Shown here: positions 8,239 through 16,218 of the stretch, piece by piece | Layout of the letters: each line of letters opens with the position of its first letter | How positions within the stretch are numbered: the stretch's first letter is position 1 | Source of the DNA: Caenispirillum salinarum_A | Lineage (GTDB): Bacteria > Pseudomonadota > Alphaproteobacteria > Rhodospirillales > Rhodospirillaceae | DNA: 64,000 bases | Reading direction: 5' to 3' | NCBI RefSeq assembly: GCF_044803115.1 | Contig: NZ_CP085224.1 | Coordinates: 2,294,001 to 2,358,000, forward strand | The notes under the pieces: model-generated | The model's input: the letters and a program-made list of their open reading frames with translations, nothing else | Told to the model about the DNA's origin: nothing | Databases searched by the model: none | Translations under genes and position numbers: made by a program

Positions 8239-8324
8239 CGTGGCCGCACCTCGCTCGCCTCGGAAAGCGATCACGATGCGGCAGAGCTCGCTTCGTCAAC
8301 AGGTGGGGGAGGAGCCCCGCTTAC

Positions 8325-8446
8325 GGTGAGCCGAGCAGCGGCTTTTCGTCGGCCTCCCATGTCCAGCCGGGCTCGAACACGGCGCGCATCCCCATGTTGC
8401 CACCGGCCATTCTGACGATGGCAATGCCGCCGTGCTCCTTCATGTC
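8325..8446 (-). pseudogene. Cupin-domain protein, middle fragment between two IS elements
   Basis: This 122-base piece encodes EHGGIAIVRMAGGNMGMRAV and FEPGWTWEADEKPLLGSP, the first beta-strands of the cupin. It carries one target-duplication copy at each end (GGTGAGCC at 8325-8332 for copy 1 and TTCATGTC at 8439-8446 for copy 2). It shows that two independent insertions hit the same gene. Confidence 0.88.
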
Positions 8447-8540
8447 GTAACCGTCTTTTGACGGCTGCCTTGGCGTCGGCGTCCCGATAGTGCTGACTTC
8501 GTCGATCTTGGAGTGGATCGACCGAAGGAGCGAGTTGCTT

Positions 8541-8888
8541 ATGGCCTACGATGGTAGTCAGCCTCCGGCGCGGCGGCGGTCATGGCCGCGGGCGGACAAG
8601 GAGCGGATGGTCAGAGAGGTTGCGGAGAGCGGCCTCCCGGTGGCCGAGGTGGCGCGGCGGAACGGCGTTCATCCCAGCGTCCTCGGACGCTGGTGCCGGA
8701 AGGCGGCTCCGACTGCACCCGGCTTTCTGCCCGTCCAGGTGACGGAACCGGAAGAAGTGGCGGCTCCCGCGCCCGAAGACCCGTCTTCGGTCGAGATCGT
8801 GCTCACCAACGGGCGCCGCCTGATCGTGCCGGCCACCATCGCGCCACCCCGGTTGCGGACGCTGGTCGCGGCCCTGGAGGGGGCATGA
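8541..8888 (+). CDS. tnpA: IS66 TnpA, helix-turn-helix protein
   Basis: A 115-residue protein. The helix-turn-helix stretch is ADKERMVREVAESGLPVAEV followed by ARRNGVHPSVLGRWCRK; the C-terminal VEIVLTNGRRLIVPATI and TLVAALEGA match the Orf1 tail. I chose ATG 8541 because AAGGAG lies 10 bases upstream; a GTG at 8490 would add 17 residues. The stop overlaps the tnpB start as ATGA. Confidence 0.9.
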   Translation: MAYDGSQPPARRRSWPRADKERMVREVAESGLPVAEVARRNGVHPSVLGRWCRKAAPTAPGFLPVQVTEPEEVAAPAPEDPSSVEIVLTNGRRLIVPATIAPPRLRTLVAALEGA

Positions 8889-9232
8889 TCGCCGTTCCGC
8901 CGGGCGTGCGTGTCTACCTGGCGCTCGGCCGGACCGACATGCGAAAGGGCATGCCCGGCCTCGCCATGCTGGTGCAGGAGGTCCTGAAGAAGGACCCGTT
9001 CTCGGGGCACCTGTTCGTCTTCCGCGGGCGGCGTGGCGACCTGGTCAAGATCCTCGCCTGGGACGGCCAGGGCTTCTGCCTGTTCACCAAGCGGCTGGAG
9101 AAGGGACGCTTCGTCTGGCCCTCGGCGGAGGGCGGCGTGGCGGCGCTGACGCCGGCCCAGTTGAGCATGCTGATCGAGGGCATCGACTGGCGCATGCCGA
9201 CGCGGACATGGCGGCCGGAGACAGCCGGCTGA
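8885..9232 (+). CDS. tnpB: IS66 accessory protein TnpB
   Basis: A 115-residue protein, complete, with GRTDMRKGMPGLAMLVQEVL, HLFVFRGRRGDLVKILAWD and GFCLFTKRLEKGRFVWPS, the IS66 Orf2 signature. The start ATG overlaps the tnpA stop, giving translational coupling. It is followed 60 bases on by tnpC. Confidence 0.95.
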   Translation: MIAVPPGVRVYLALGRTDMRKGMPGLAMLVQEVLKKDPFSGHLFVFRGRRGDLVKILAWDGQGFCLFTKRLEKGRFVWPSAEGGVAALTPAQLSMLIEGIDWRMPTRTWRPETAG

Positions 9233-9292
9233 CGAGCCCCGGAAGGCGCCGAAATCCTTGGTTTTTAGGGCTTCTGCGGCTAGAATCCGGCC

Positions 9293-10949
9293 ATGCCTTC
9301 CGCACCGTCTTCCCAGCTTCCCGACGACGTCGAGGCCCTGCGGGCGATCATCGCCGCGCAGGCCGAGGAACTGGCCGCGGCCAGGGCCGGCCTGACCGCC
9401 AAGGCGCTGGAAGTCGAGAAGCTGAAGGTGCAACTCGCCCGCCTGCGGCGGATGACGTTCGGGCGATCGTCGGAGAAGCTGTCCCGCGAGATCGAACAGC
9501 TCGAACTGGCCCTGGAGGACCTGGAGGCCGAAGCGGCCGAAGCGGCCGAAGCAGAGGATGAAGCGCCGCCGGAGCCGACCGAGGCCGACGCCCCGGACCA
9601 GCCTGCCGCGCGCCGTCGCCGCGCCCTACCGGAGCATCTGCCGCGCGACGAGGTCCGTCATGATCCCGCCGACGACTGCCCGGCCTGCGGCGGCGCCATG
9701 CGCACGGTGGGCGAGGACGTGACCGAGATCCTCGACTACGTGCCCGGCCGTTTCCGGGTGATCCGCCATGTCCGTCCGGCGCTGTCGTGCCGGACGTGCG
9801 AGAGCATGGTGCAGACGCCGATGCCGTCCCTGCCGGTGGCGCGCGGCCTGCCGTCGCCGGCCCTGCTGTCGCATGTCCTGGTGTCGAAATACTGCGACCA
9901 CCTGCCGCTGTACCGCCAGAGCCAGATCTACGCCCGCGAGGGCGTGACCGAACGCCGGAATGGCGCCTTGGTCCGCCTGATGCCAGATCTACGCCCGCGA
10001 GGGCGTGACGCTGCCCCGGGCGCTGCTGGCGGGCTGGGTCGGCAGGACGGCCGCCCTGGTGGCGCCGCTGGTCGAGGCGATTGGCCGCCACGTGCGCGCC
10101 GGCGACGCCTTGCACGCCGACGACACGCCGGTGCCGGTGCTCAGCCCGGGCGCCGGCAAGACCCGGCAGGCGCGACAATGGGTCTATCTGCGCGACGAAC
10201 GTCCCCATGCCGGCCCGGCGCCGCCGGCCGTGCTTTACCGCTACACGCCCGACCGCAAGGGCATCCATCCGCAGACCGAGTTGCAGGGCTTTCGCGGCCT
10301 TCTGCACGCCGACGGCTATGCCGGTTTCAACAAGCTGTACGAGCCGGGAGAGGACGGCGTCGCGTCCGTGCAGGAGGTGGCATGCTGGGCCCATGTGCGG
10401 CGCAAGATCCACGACGTCCATGCGGCGACCGGATCACCCATCGCCGCCCGGGCCCTGGAGCTGATCGGCGCGTTGTTCGACGCCGAGCGTCGGATCACCG
10501 GCCGCCCGGCCGACGAGCGCCTGCGCGTGCGCCAGGCACAGAGCCTGCCCCGGCTGGAGGCGGTGAAGACCTTCTTCGACACCAGCCTCCGCAAGCTGCC
10601 GGGCAAGAGCGATCTGGCGGCCGCCTTGCGATACGCCCTGACGCGCTGGCCGGCGCTGACCCGCTACGCGGGCGATGGCCGCTGCGAGATCAGCAACAAC
10701 GCCGCCGAACGCGCTATCCGCCCGCTGGCCCTGGGCCGGAAGAACTACCTCTTCGCTGGCTCCGACGCCGGCGGCCACCGGGCAGCGGCCGTCTACACGC
10801 TGATCGAGACCGCGAGGCTCAACGGCCTCGACCCGCAGATCTATCTCACCCAGGTGCTGACCCGCATCGCCGACCACCCAATCAACCGCATCGACGACCT
10901 GCTGCCATGGAACATCGGGCAGCCGCAGGACGACCAGAAGGCTGCCTGA
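9293..10949 (+). pseudogene. tnpC: IS66 transposase TnpC, frameshifted by a 61-bp insertion
   Basis: The first part (9293 to about 9948) encodes the coiled coil, the CPACGGAMR / CRTCESMVQ zinc motifs and CDHLPLYRQSQIYAREGV. The second part, in another frame from about 10005, continues TLPRALLAGWVGRTAALVAP, then HADDTPVPVLSPGAGKTRQA and the C-terminal NNAAERAIRPLALGRKN and DDLLPWNIG. Between them a 28-base segment is present twice with 33 foreign bases between; 61 bases is not a multiple of three. Removing 61 bases gives an intact 531-residue frame. As it stands the transposase is broken. Confidence 0.93.
9921..10009 (+). repeat. 28-bp direct repeat flanking 33 bp inside tnpC
   Basis: The segment beginning GCCAGATCTACGCCCGCGAG occurs at 9921-9948 and identically at 9982-10009. 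The 33 bases between (9949-9981) have no counterpart elsewhere in the transposase. The arrangement is that of a duplication with filler DNA made during break repair, or a strand-slippage product; an assembly error is the alternative. Confidence 0.95.
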
Positions 10950-10990
10950 CCGTCAACAGGCGGCCGCCGCAGCCGCTGGAAGACGCTTAC

Positions 10991-11049
10991 TTCATGTCGA
11001 GGAACTCGTCGGGATCTTCAAACCGTCTCGTTTCTATGGCGGTGCTCAT
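10991..11049 (-). pseudogene. Cupin-domain protein, 5' fragment with original start
   Basis: This piece holds the start ATG at 11049, with GGAGAG about 7 bases ahead of it, and the first 19 codons, MSTAIETRRFEDPDEFLDM, up to the insertion point of IS66 copy 2. The start lies 50 bases beyond the stop of the FAD-linked oxidoreductase on the same strand, so the cupin was the second gene of that operon. Confidence 0.87.
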
Positions 11050-11099
11050 GTCGGATCTCTCCATTGGCGGGGTGGGTGTTGGTTCCAGCATCGTGCGGC

Positions 11100-12557
11100 T
11101 CATGCCTCTACCGCCACCGTCGGCGGATCGGAGCGCGGTGTCGCCGGCGCCACGTTCTGGTTCTGGCGGAACAGATTGCCCGGGTCCCACGCGGCCTTGA
11201 GGGCGGCCAGCCGCTGGTAGTTCGCACCGTAGGCGCCGCGAACCCGGTCCTCGTCGGCGGGGATGAAGTTGACGTAGACGCCGCCGGTGGAAAATCGCGC
11301 GGTCGCGTCGAAGAAGGCGCGGGCCCAGGCGACGCAGCCGGCGTCGTCGGCCGGCTCGTCCCAGCGCGTGTGGACGTTCATCACATAGGCCGCGTCCCGG
11401 TGCGGATAGGCGGTGGCATCACTGGCGGGCCGCGAGGCCGCGCCGCCCAATTGCGCGATGAAGATCTCGCTTTGCGGCGACGGCAACTGCCCCGCGTTGT
11501 CCACCAGCAGGTCGATCAGGCCGTCTTCGAGGGCGGTGAAGTTGTGCGACTTCCAGTAGTTGCGGGCGCCCGGCGCCAGCAGGGGGTCGAACGCCGCCTG
11601 CCAGGCCGTGAAAGGCATGGCGCCGACATGCGTCCCCACCGGCGTGCCCAAGCCAAGCAGCGGTGCCACGTCCCGCTCGGCCTGCTCCGTCGGACCGCTG
11701 TGGCACAGGGCGAACACGAGCACCGGCGTGCCGTGAACCTCCGGCGGCAGGAAGGGCAGGGGCGGCGCGCTCCGCATGACCACCCACACCGTCAACTCGT
11801 CGGGCGCCGCCGCCGCCAGATCGCGGTACCGGCGCAGCAGGTCCGGCGCCTGTGAAAGGGGGTGCACGACCAGGCCTGCCAGGACCTCCGGGCCCACCGG
11901 ATGCAGCCTGAAGTCAAAGGCCGTGACGATGCCGAGGTTGCCGCCGCCGCCGCACAGGCCCCAGAACAGCTCCGGGTGGTGATCCGCGTCGACCCGCAGG
12001 CGACCGCCGTCGGCGGTGACCATCTCGGCACCCGCCAGGGAGTCCACGGTCATGCCGAGCGACCGGCTGAGCCAGCCGAACCCGCCGCCGAGGGTCAGCC
12101 CCGCGACACCGGTGGTCGAGTTGATGCCGAGCGGAACGGCAAGGCCATGCGCCTGGGCCTCGCGGTCCAGGTCGGAAAGCAGTGCGCCCGGTTCAACGCG
12201 CGCGGTCCGCGCCTCCGGGTCGACCTGCACTGAGCGCATGAGCGACAGGTCGATCACCAGACCGCCGTCGCACATGGCGGACCCCGCAATGTTGTGGCCG
12301 CCGCCGCGCACGGCGGTCAGCAGCCGGTGCTCGGCGGCGAAGCGCACGCACGCCATGACGTCGGCGGTGCCCAGGCAGCGGGCGATGACGGCGGGGCGGC
12401 GGTCGATCATGCCGTTCCAGATTTGCCGGACATCGTCGTAGCCCGCGCTCTGCGGTGTGAGCACCGGGCCGCGCAGGCCGGTTTCCAAGGCCGCCAGTGC
12501 CGGGGCGTCCAGGACGAAAGCGGGGCCGTCGAGGGTTGCGATCCTATCGGGTTTCAT
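11100..12557 (-). CDS. FAD-linked oxidoreductase, berberine-bridge-enzyme type
   Basis: A 485-residue protein of the VAO/PCMH flavoprotein family. The FAD-binding domain shows AVRGGGHNIAGSAMCDGGLV, where the conserved His of the GGGHN motif is the usual covalent flavin site, then GLTLGGGFGWLSR and FWGLCGGGGNLGIVTAFDF. The C-terminal BBE motif is YGANYQRLAALKAAWDPGNL. I chose ATG 12557, with GGAG about 7 bases upstream and a family-like start. No signal peptide. The gene is divergent from an HxlR regulator, which probably controls it, and precedes the disrupted cupin. Substrate unknown. Confidence 0.9.
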   Translation of the reverse strand: MKPDRIATLDGPAFVLDAPALAALETGLRGPVLTPQSAGYDDVRQIWNGMIDRRPAVIARCLGTADVMACVRFAAEHRLLTAVRGGGHNIAGSAMCDGGLVIDLSLMRSVQVDPEARTARVEPGALLSDLDREAQAHGLAVPLGINSTTGVAGLTLGGGFGWLSRSLGMTVDSLAGAEMVTADGGRLRVDADHHPELFWGLCGGGGNLGIVTAFDFRLHPVGPEVLAGLVVHPLSQAPDLLRRYRDLAAAAPDELTVWVVMRSAPPLPFLPPEVHGTPVLVFALCHSGPTEQAERDVAPLLGLGTPVGTHVGAMPFTAWQAAFDPLLAPGARNYWKSHNFTALEDGLIDLLVDNAGQLPSPQSEIFIAQLGGAASRPASDATAYPHRDAAYVMNVHTRWDEPADDAGCVAWARAFFDATARFSTGGVYVNFIPADEDRVRGAYGANYQRLAALKAAWDPGNLFRQNQNVAPATPRSDPPTVAVEA

Positions 12558-12684
12558 CGTGCATCTCCGCGGGACGGTTGAAAGGTCGTCCGCATGCACA
12601 ATGGACATACCCGACAAAAGCGCTCAAGTTCTGGAACTGTACCGCATCGGGACTTTCTCAAAGCGGACCAGGGAGGGCCTTGTC

Positions 12685-13377
12685 GTGACAGCCCAGTCCT
12701 ACGGACAGTTCTGCCCCGTTGCCATGGCGGCGGAAATCCTGTGCCGGCGTTGGACAATGGTCGTCCTGCGCGAACTTATCGCCGGCAGCACGCGCTTCAA
12801 CGAGTTGCGCCGGGGCCTGTCGCGCATGTCGCCGGCGCTCCTGTCGACGCGCCTGAAGGAACTGGAGGAGGCGGGGCTGATCGAGCGCGTTACGCTCGGC
12901 CGGCCCGAGGTGCATCACTATCACCTGACGGAGGCGGGACGCGACCTGCGGCCGGTGGTGGAGGCCATGGGCCTGTGGGGCCAGCGCTGGGTCCAGACGG
13001 AGCCCAGCCTGCACAACATCGAACCCGGTCTTCTGATGTGGGACATGCGGCGCAACCTCGACTGCTCGCCGATGCCAAGGCAGCGTTGCGTGATAGAATT
13101 CCTGTATCCCGAGTTGCGGCAAACGCGAAGGCATTGGTGGCTTATCGTCAATGACGGCGAGGTGGACCTGTGTTCCATCGATCCGGGCCTCGACGTCGAC
13201 CTCTACGTCGTCACCGATCTCCGGACCATGACACGCATCTGGATGGGGCTGAGTAGTGTCCGATCGGCGATGGACGACGGCACCATGGACGTGTCGGGCG
13301 ACCCGCGGCTTGCCGAGTCCATGGCTGCATGGCTCGGCCTGAGCCCCTTCGCGCGAGAGCCCAAGCGCGTCGTGTAG
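12685..13377 (+). CDS. HxlR-family transcriptional regulator
   Basis: A 230-residue regulator. The winged-helix domain (about 5-105) shows SYGQFCPVAMAAEILCRRWT, FNELRRGLSRMSPALLSTRL and LKELEEAGLIERVTLGRP, typical of HxlR; the Cys in QFCPVA is the redox- or electrophile-sensing cysteine position in the family. The C-terminal part (about 120-230) is longer than in minimal HxlR proteins and may be a ligand-binding SCP2-like domain. I chose GTG 12685 because GGAGG lies 8 bases upstream; an ATG at 12601 would add 28 residues. It is divergent from the FAD oxidoreductase and probably regulates it. Confidence 0.85.
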   Translation: MTAQSYGQFCPVAMAAEILCRRWTMVVLRELIAGSTRFNELRRGLSRMSPALLSTRLKELEEAGLIERVTLGRPEVHHYHLTEAGRDLRPVVEAMGLWGQRWVQTEPSLHNIEPGLLMWDMRRNLDCSPMPRQRCVIEFLYPELRQTRRHWWLIVNDGEVDLCSIDPGLDVDLYVVTDLRTMTRIWMGLSSVRSAMDDGTMDVSGDPRLAESMAAWLGLSPFAREPKRVV

Positions 13378-13413
13378 GCTGCGGATGGGCGCGATTGGCG
13401 GCGGTGCACCGGG

Positions 13414-14379
13414 TCAAAAACCCAGCGCTCCACGGCGCAGCCAATCATGCACGAAGGTCAGCTTGCGGAGTGCGACATCTGAAAGCACGAAGGGGTAGAG
13501 GTCCGACAGCCCCATGGAGCGGTTGACGTGATTGACCCCGGCCACAAGGTTTGCCGCCACGCCGATCAGGCGCATGGCGTCCGGTTCCGAATAGGGGTCC
13601 CAGCCCCGTCCCGGAAGGTCCGGGGAAGACAGGCCCGCCGCCGTGAAGCTGTCGGTTATGTCGGTCAGGTGCAGCAGGTGCGCGGCGGTCTCGGCCCAGT
13701 CCTCATGCGGATGCGCCGAGGCGTAGCTTGTCAGGTAGCTCGACTTCCAGGCGGGCGGGGGACCTTCGTGGTAGTGGCGCTGAAGTGCCGCGCCATAATC
13801 CGCCCGCTCGTCTCCGAACATGGATCGAAAAGCGGCGATGAAGTCTTCGCGCAGGCTGAGCCGCCACCAGAGCATGTGCGAGATCTCGTGGCGCATGTGG
13901 CCGATCATGGTGCGGTAGGGCTCTTCCAGCGCCTCGCGGCGGGTGACGCGCAAAACCGGATCGACTTCGGCGACGCTGATGGTCACCGTGCCCGCGACGT
14001 GCCCCATGGGCACGGGGGTCGCGCCTTCGGCAAGCATGTGGAAGACGGGAGGCGCCCCCGGGTCCTCGGGACGGAACCAGTGCCACCGGCCGAGATTGTC
14101 GAGCACCCACCGTTTCGCAGCCTCCGTCTCGGCCCAGTTGGGGATGGCATTGGGGATGGAGGTGTCCGGAGCCAGCGCGGTCATGGCGCAGGATCGGCAG
14201 AAGGCCCCCTGTTTCGGAGCAATCCAGTTGCAGCCGATGACCTCCCGGTTCGCGCAGAAAGGCGGCGTCGCCAGAAAAGCCCGTGCTTGGGGGTCATAGG
14301 CAACCGGGATGCCCTCGGCCGTGGCGAGGTTGTTGAACCAGAGCGAGCCGGAACCGACGGGGTTGGAGAAAACGCGCAT
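13414..14379 (-). CDS. Putative zinc-binding metallopeptidase (DUF2248/COG4307-like)
   Basis: A 321-residue protein. Near the N-terminus two cysteine pairs suggest a zinc ribbon: FCANREVIGCNW then FCRSCAMTA. In the centre the metallopeptidase motif HEISHMLWW supplies the HExxH-type zinc site, with a downstream ASAHPHEDWAETAAHLLH stretch that could give the third ligand. I chose ATG 14379, which has GGAG about 9 bases upstream and a start (MRVFSNPVGSGSLWFNN) matching the family. No signal peptide. It is convergent with the HxlR gene. Biological substrate unknown. Confidence 0.82.
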   Translation of the reverse strand: MRVFSNPVGSGSLWFNNLATAEGIPVAYDPQARAFLATPPFCANREVIGCNWIAPKQGAFCRSCAMTALAPDTSIPNAIPNWAETEAAKRWVLDNLGRWHWFRPEDPGAPPVFHMLAEGATPVPMGHVAGTVTISVAEVDPVLRVTRREALEEPYRTMIGHMRHEISHMLWWRLSLREDFIAAFRSMFGDERADYGAALQRHYHEGPPPAWKSSYLTSYASAHPHEDWAETAAHLLHLTDITDSFTAAGLSSPDLPGRGWDPYSEPDAMRLIGVAANLVAGVNHVNRSMGLSDLYPFVLSDVALRKLTFVHDWLRRGALGF

Positions 14380-14877
14380 GCTGTGGGACTCCGAAAGGCG
14401 GCGGCGCCTGGATGAGCGAAATTCGGAAGGTGAGGATTTCCATGCCCGCTGCCGGCGCTTCAACACGCGCCAGTTCGCACGGATCGATTCTCTAAAAAGA
14501 CGCTCCGCTGCCAACGGCGTTGCAGAAAGAGGAGCAGTCGTGATTTTCTCCCCGCGGCGCGACCCTGGGGTACGCCAAATAACCGACTGCCGTACAAGGA
14601 CGAGAAGCCCCGAAACCCCTGCGTTCCGGCGCCATTTCGGGCTTTCTTACCCTTCCCGGAGGGGCAAAATGGCACCGAAAGGCTTCCATTTCTTGGAAAA
14701 TGGGCTTAGTTGTATACGAAGAAGCTGCGGCCCAGTCGTGTCGCCGATGCCACAAGCGTGCCGTCGGACATGATCCTGAACGGCACCGTGGTGAACAATA
14801 ACAAGTCGCGCTGGCACGCCGCCGGCGCCCGCCAGGGAGGCGGTTCACAGTAGGAGAGGTAAGGAGGAGGGCGCCTT
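14380..14877. other. 498-bp gene-poor leader region
   Basis: No recognised gene is present. The 5' part is the promoter side of the peptidase. A hairpin at 14604-14643 (AAGCCC-c-GAAA against TTTCGGGCTT, one bulged C) has no T run. A 47-codon frame at 14710-14853 opens with TTG, has codon use like real genes of this genome and ends 24 bases before the ABC transporter start, but lacks a ribosome site; I do not call it as a gene. The ABC transporter's own site, AAGGAGGAGGG, is just upstream of 14878. Confidence 0.6.
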
Positions 14878-16026
14878 ATGCCGCCATCTGAACAGACGGA
14901 CGTTCTCGAACCGGCGCGCGACGGTGCGGCAGGGTCGACGGACGCCGCGTTCGTATCGTTCCGCGACGTGCAGAAAAGCTACGACGGCGAAACGCTCGTC
15001 GTGAAAGGCTTCAACCTGGACATCGCGAAGGGGGAGTTCATCACGCTCCTCGGGCCGTCCGGGTCGGGCAAGACTACCTGCCTGATGATGACGGCGGGCT
15101 TCGAGGTCCCCACCCACGGGGACATCCTGCTCAAGGGCACGCCCATCAACTCGATGCCGCCGCACAAGCGCGGCCTGGGCATCGTTTTCCAGAATTACGC
15201 GCTGTTCCCGCACATGACGGTGGCCGAAAACCTGGCATTCCCGCTGGAGGTCCGCAGCCTTCCCAAGGCCGAGCGCGCCGCCAAGGTGCAGCGGGCGCTG
15301 GAGATGGTGCGCCTGGGCTCCTTCGGCGACCGCCGCCCGGCTCAGCTTTCCGGCGGCCAGCAGCAGCGCGTGGCGCTGGCCCGCGCCCTGGTGTTCGAGC
15401 CCGACGTGGTCCTGATGGACGAACCGCTGGGCGCGCTGGACAAGAACCTGCGCGAGGAAATGCAGTTCGAGATCAAGCACATCCATGAAAACCTGGGTGT
15501 GACCATGATCTACGTCACGCACGACCAGTCGGAAGCGCTGACCATGTCGGACCGCATCGCGGTGTTCAACGACGGCGTGGTGCAGCAGCTGGCGACGCCG
15601 GAGGAGCTTTACGAGCGCCCCTCCAACGCCTTCGTCGCCCGCTTCATCGGCGAGAACAACACCCTTGTGGGTGACGTGATCGAGATGGACGGCGCCGCCG
15701 GCAAGTGCGTCGTCAAGGTCGACGGCGGGGCCGAGATCAAGGCGCTGGCGGTCAACGTCAGCAAGACGGGCGAACGCTCCACGCTGTCCCTGCGCCCCGA
15801 GCGCGTGGTCATCGACCCCGAGCCGGGATCGCTGCCCAACATCTTCGAGGCGGACGTGGAGGAGGTCATCTACCTGGGTGACCACCACCGCACGCGCGTC
15901 AACGTGCTCGGCAACCGCGAATTCGTCGTCAAGACGCCCAACGCCGCCAACGTTCGCCCGCACCGCCGCGGCGAGCGGATCACGGTGGGCTGGGGGCTTG
16001 AGGACTGCCGCGCCCTCGACGCCTGA
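14878..16026 (+). CDS. potA: Polyamine-type ABC transporter ATP-binding protein
   Basis: A 382-residue PotA-like ATPase. Walker A is GPSGSGKTT, the Q-loop follows in VFQNYALFPHMTVAENL, the signature is LSGGQQQRVALARAL and Walker B is VVLMDEPLGALD, with the switch His in YVTHDQSEALTMSDRI. A C-terminal TOBE domain (about 290-380) follows. The order ATPase, binding protein, two permeases on one strand marks a spermidine/putrescine-type importer, though other amines or organic solutes are possible. A strong AAGGAGGAGGG site precedes the start. Confidence 0.9.
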   Translation: MPPSEQTDVLEPARDGAAGSTDAAFVSFRDVQKSYDGETLVVKGFNLDIAKGEFITLLGPSGSGKTTCLMMTAGFEVPTHGDILLKGTPINSMPPHKRGLGIVFQNYALFPHMTVAENLAFPLEVRSLPKAERAAKVQRALEMVRLGSFGDRRPAQLSGGQQQRVALARALVFEPDVVLMDEPLGALDKNLREEMQFEIKHIHENLGVTMIYVTHDQSEALTMSDRIAVFNDGVVQQLATPEELYERPSNAFVARFIGENNTLVGDVIEMDGAAGKCVVKVDGGAEIKALAVNVSKTGERSTLSLRPERVVIDPEPGSLPNIFEADVEEVIYLGDHHRTRVNVLGNREFVVKTPNAANVRPHRRGERITVGWGLEDCRALDA

Positions 16027-16218
16027 GGCGCGCGCATCCGTTCAAGCGTTCGCGCGCGGGTTCCCACCCGAAAAGCTGTCAACAAGGGAACCCGCGCGGA
16101 CCGGAACGGGGGCGCGGCGCGGTCAGTCGCGTCGCTCCCCCTTTACGAGGCCAGGGTGGTCCCGCACCCGTGCGGATTCCGCCTGGCGATTCAAGAAGGA
16201 CAGGGAGACCTTCATCTC

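Larger units (their letters stand above)
5795..8324 (-). mobile_element. IS66-family insertion sequence, copy 1 (2530 bp)
   Basis: The ends are perfect 12-bp inverted repeats, GTAAGCGGGGCT at 5795-5806 and its complement at 8313-8324, with weaker similarity further in. An 8-bp target duplication GGTGAGCC flanks it at 5787-5794 and 8325-8332. GTAAGC ends and an 8-bp duplication are typical of IS66. It carries the standard tnpA, tnpB and tnpC genes on the minus strand, all with open frames, so it may still be active. It interrupts a cupin gene. Confidence 0.96.
8447..10990 (+). mobile_element. IS66-family insertion sequence, copy 2 (2544 bp, different type)
   Basis: The terminal inverted repeats begin GTAACCGTCTT on the left and GTAAGCGTCTT on the right; 17 of the first 22 positions match. 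The 8-bp target duplication TTCATGTC lies at 8439-8446 and 10991-10998. The element is oriented opposite to copy 1 and its proteins are clearly diverged, so it is a separate arrival. Its tnpC is frameshifted by a 61-base insertion, so it is probably immobile unless helped in trans. Confidence 0.95.

Noticed and set aside
5795..10990. The two IS66 elements as a composite transposon
   Set aside because: Each has its own target duplication, the types differ and the DNA between is only a 114-base piece of the gene they interrupted.
12601..12684. Longer HxlR start at ATG 12601
   Set aside because: The GTG at 12685 has GGAGG at 8 bases and gives the family-typical N-terminus; the extra 28 residues show no family similarity.
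14309..14773. 154-codon plus-strand frame overlapping the peptidase start region
   Set aside because: Arg/Ser-rich translation without motifs, overlapping the start of a real gene on the other strand.
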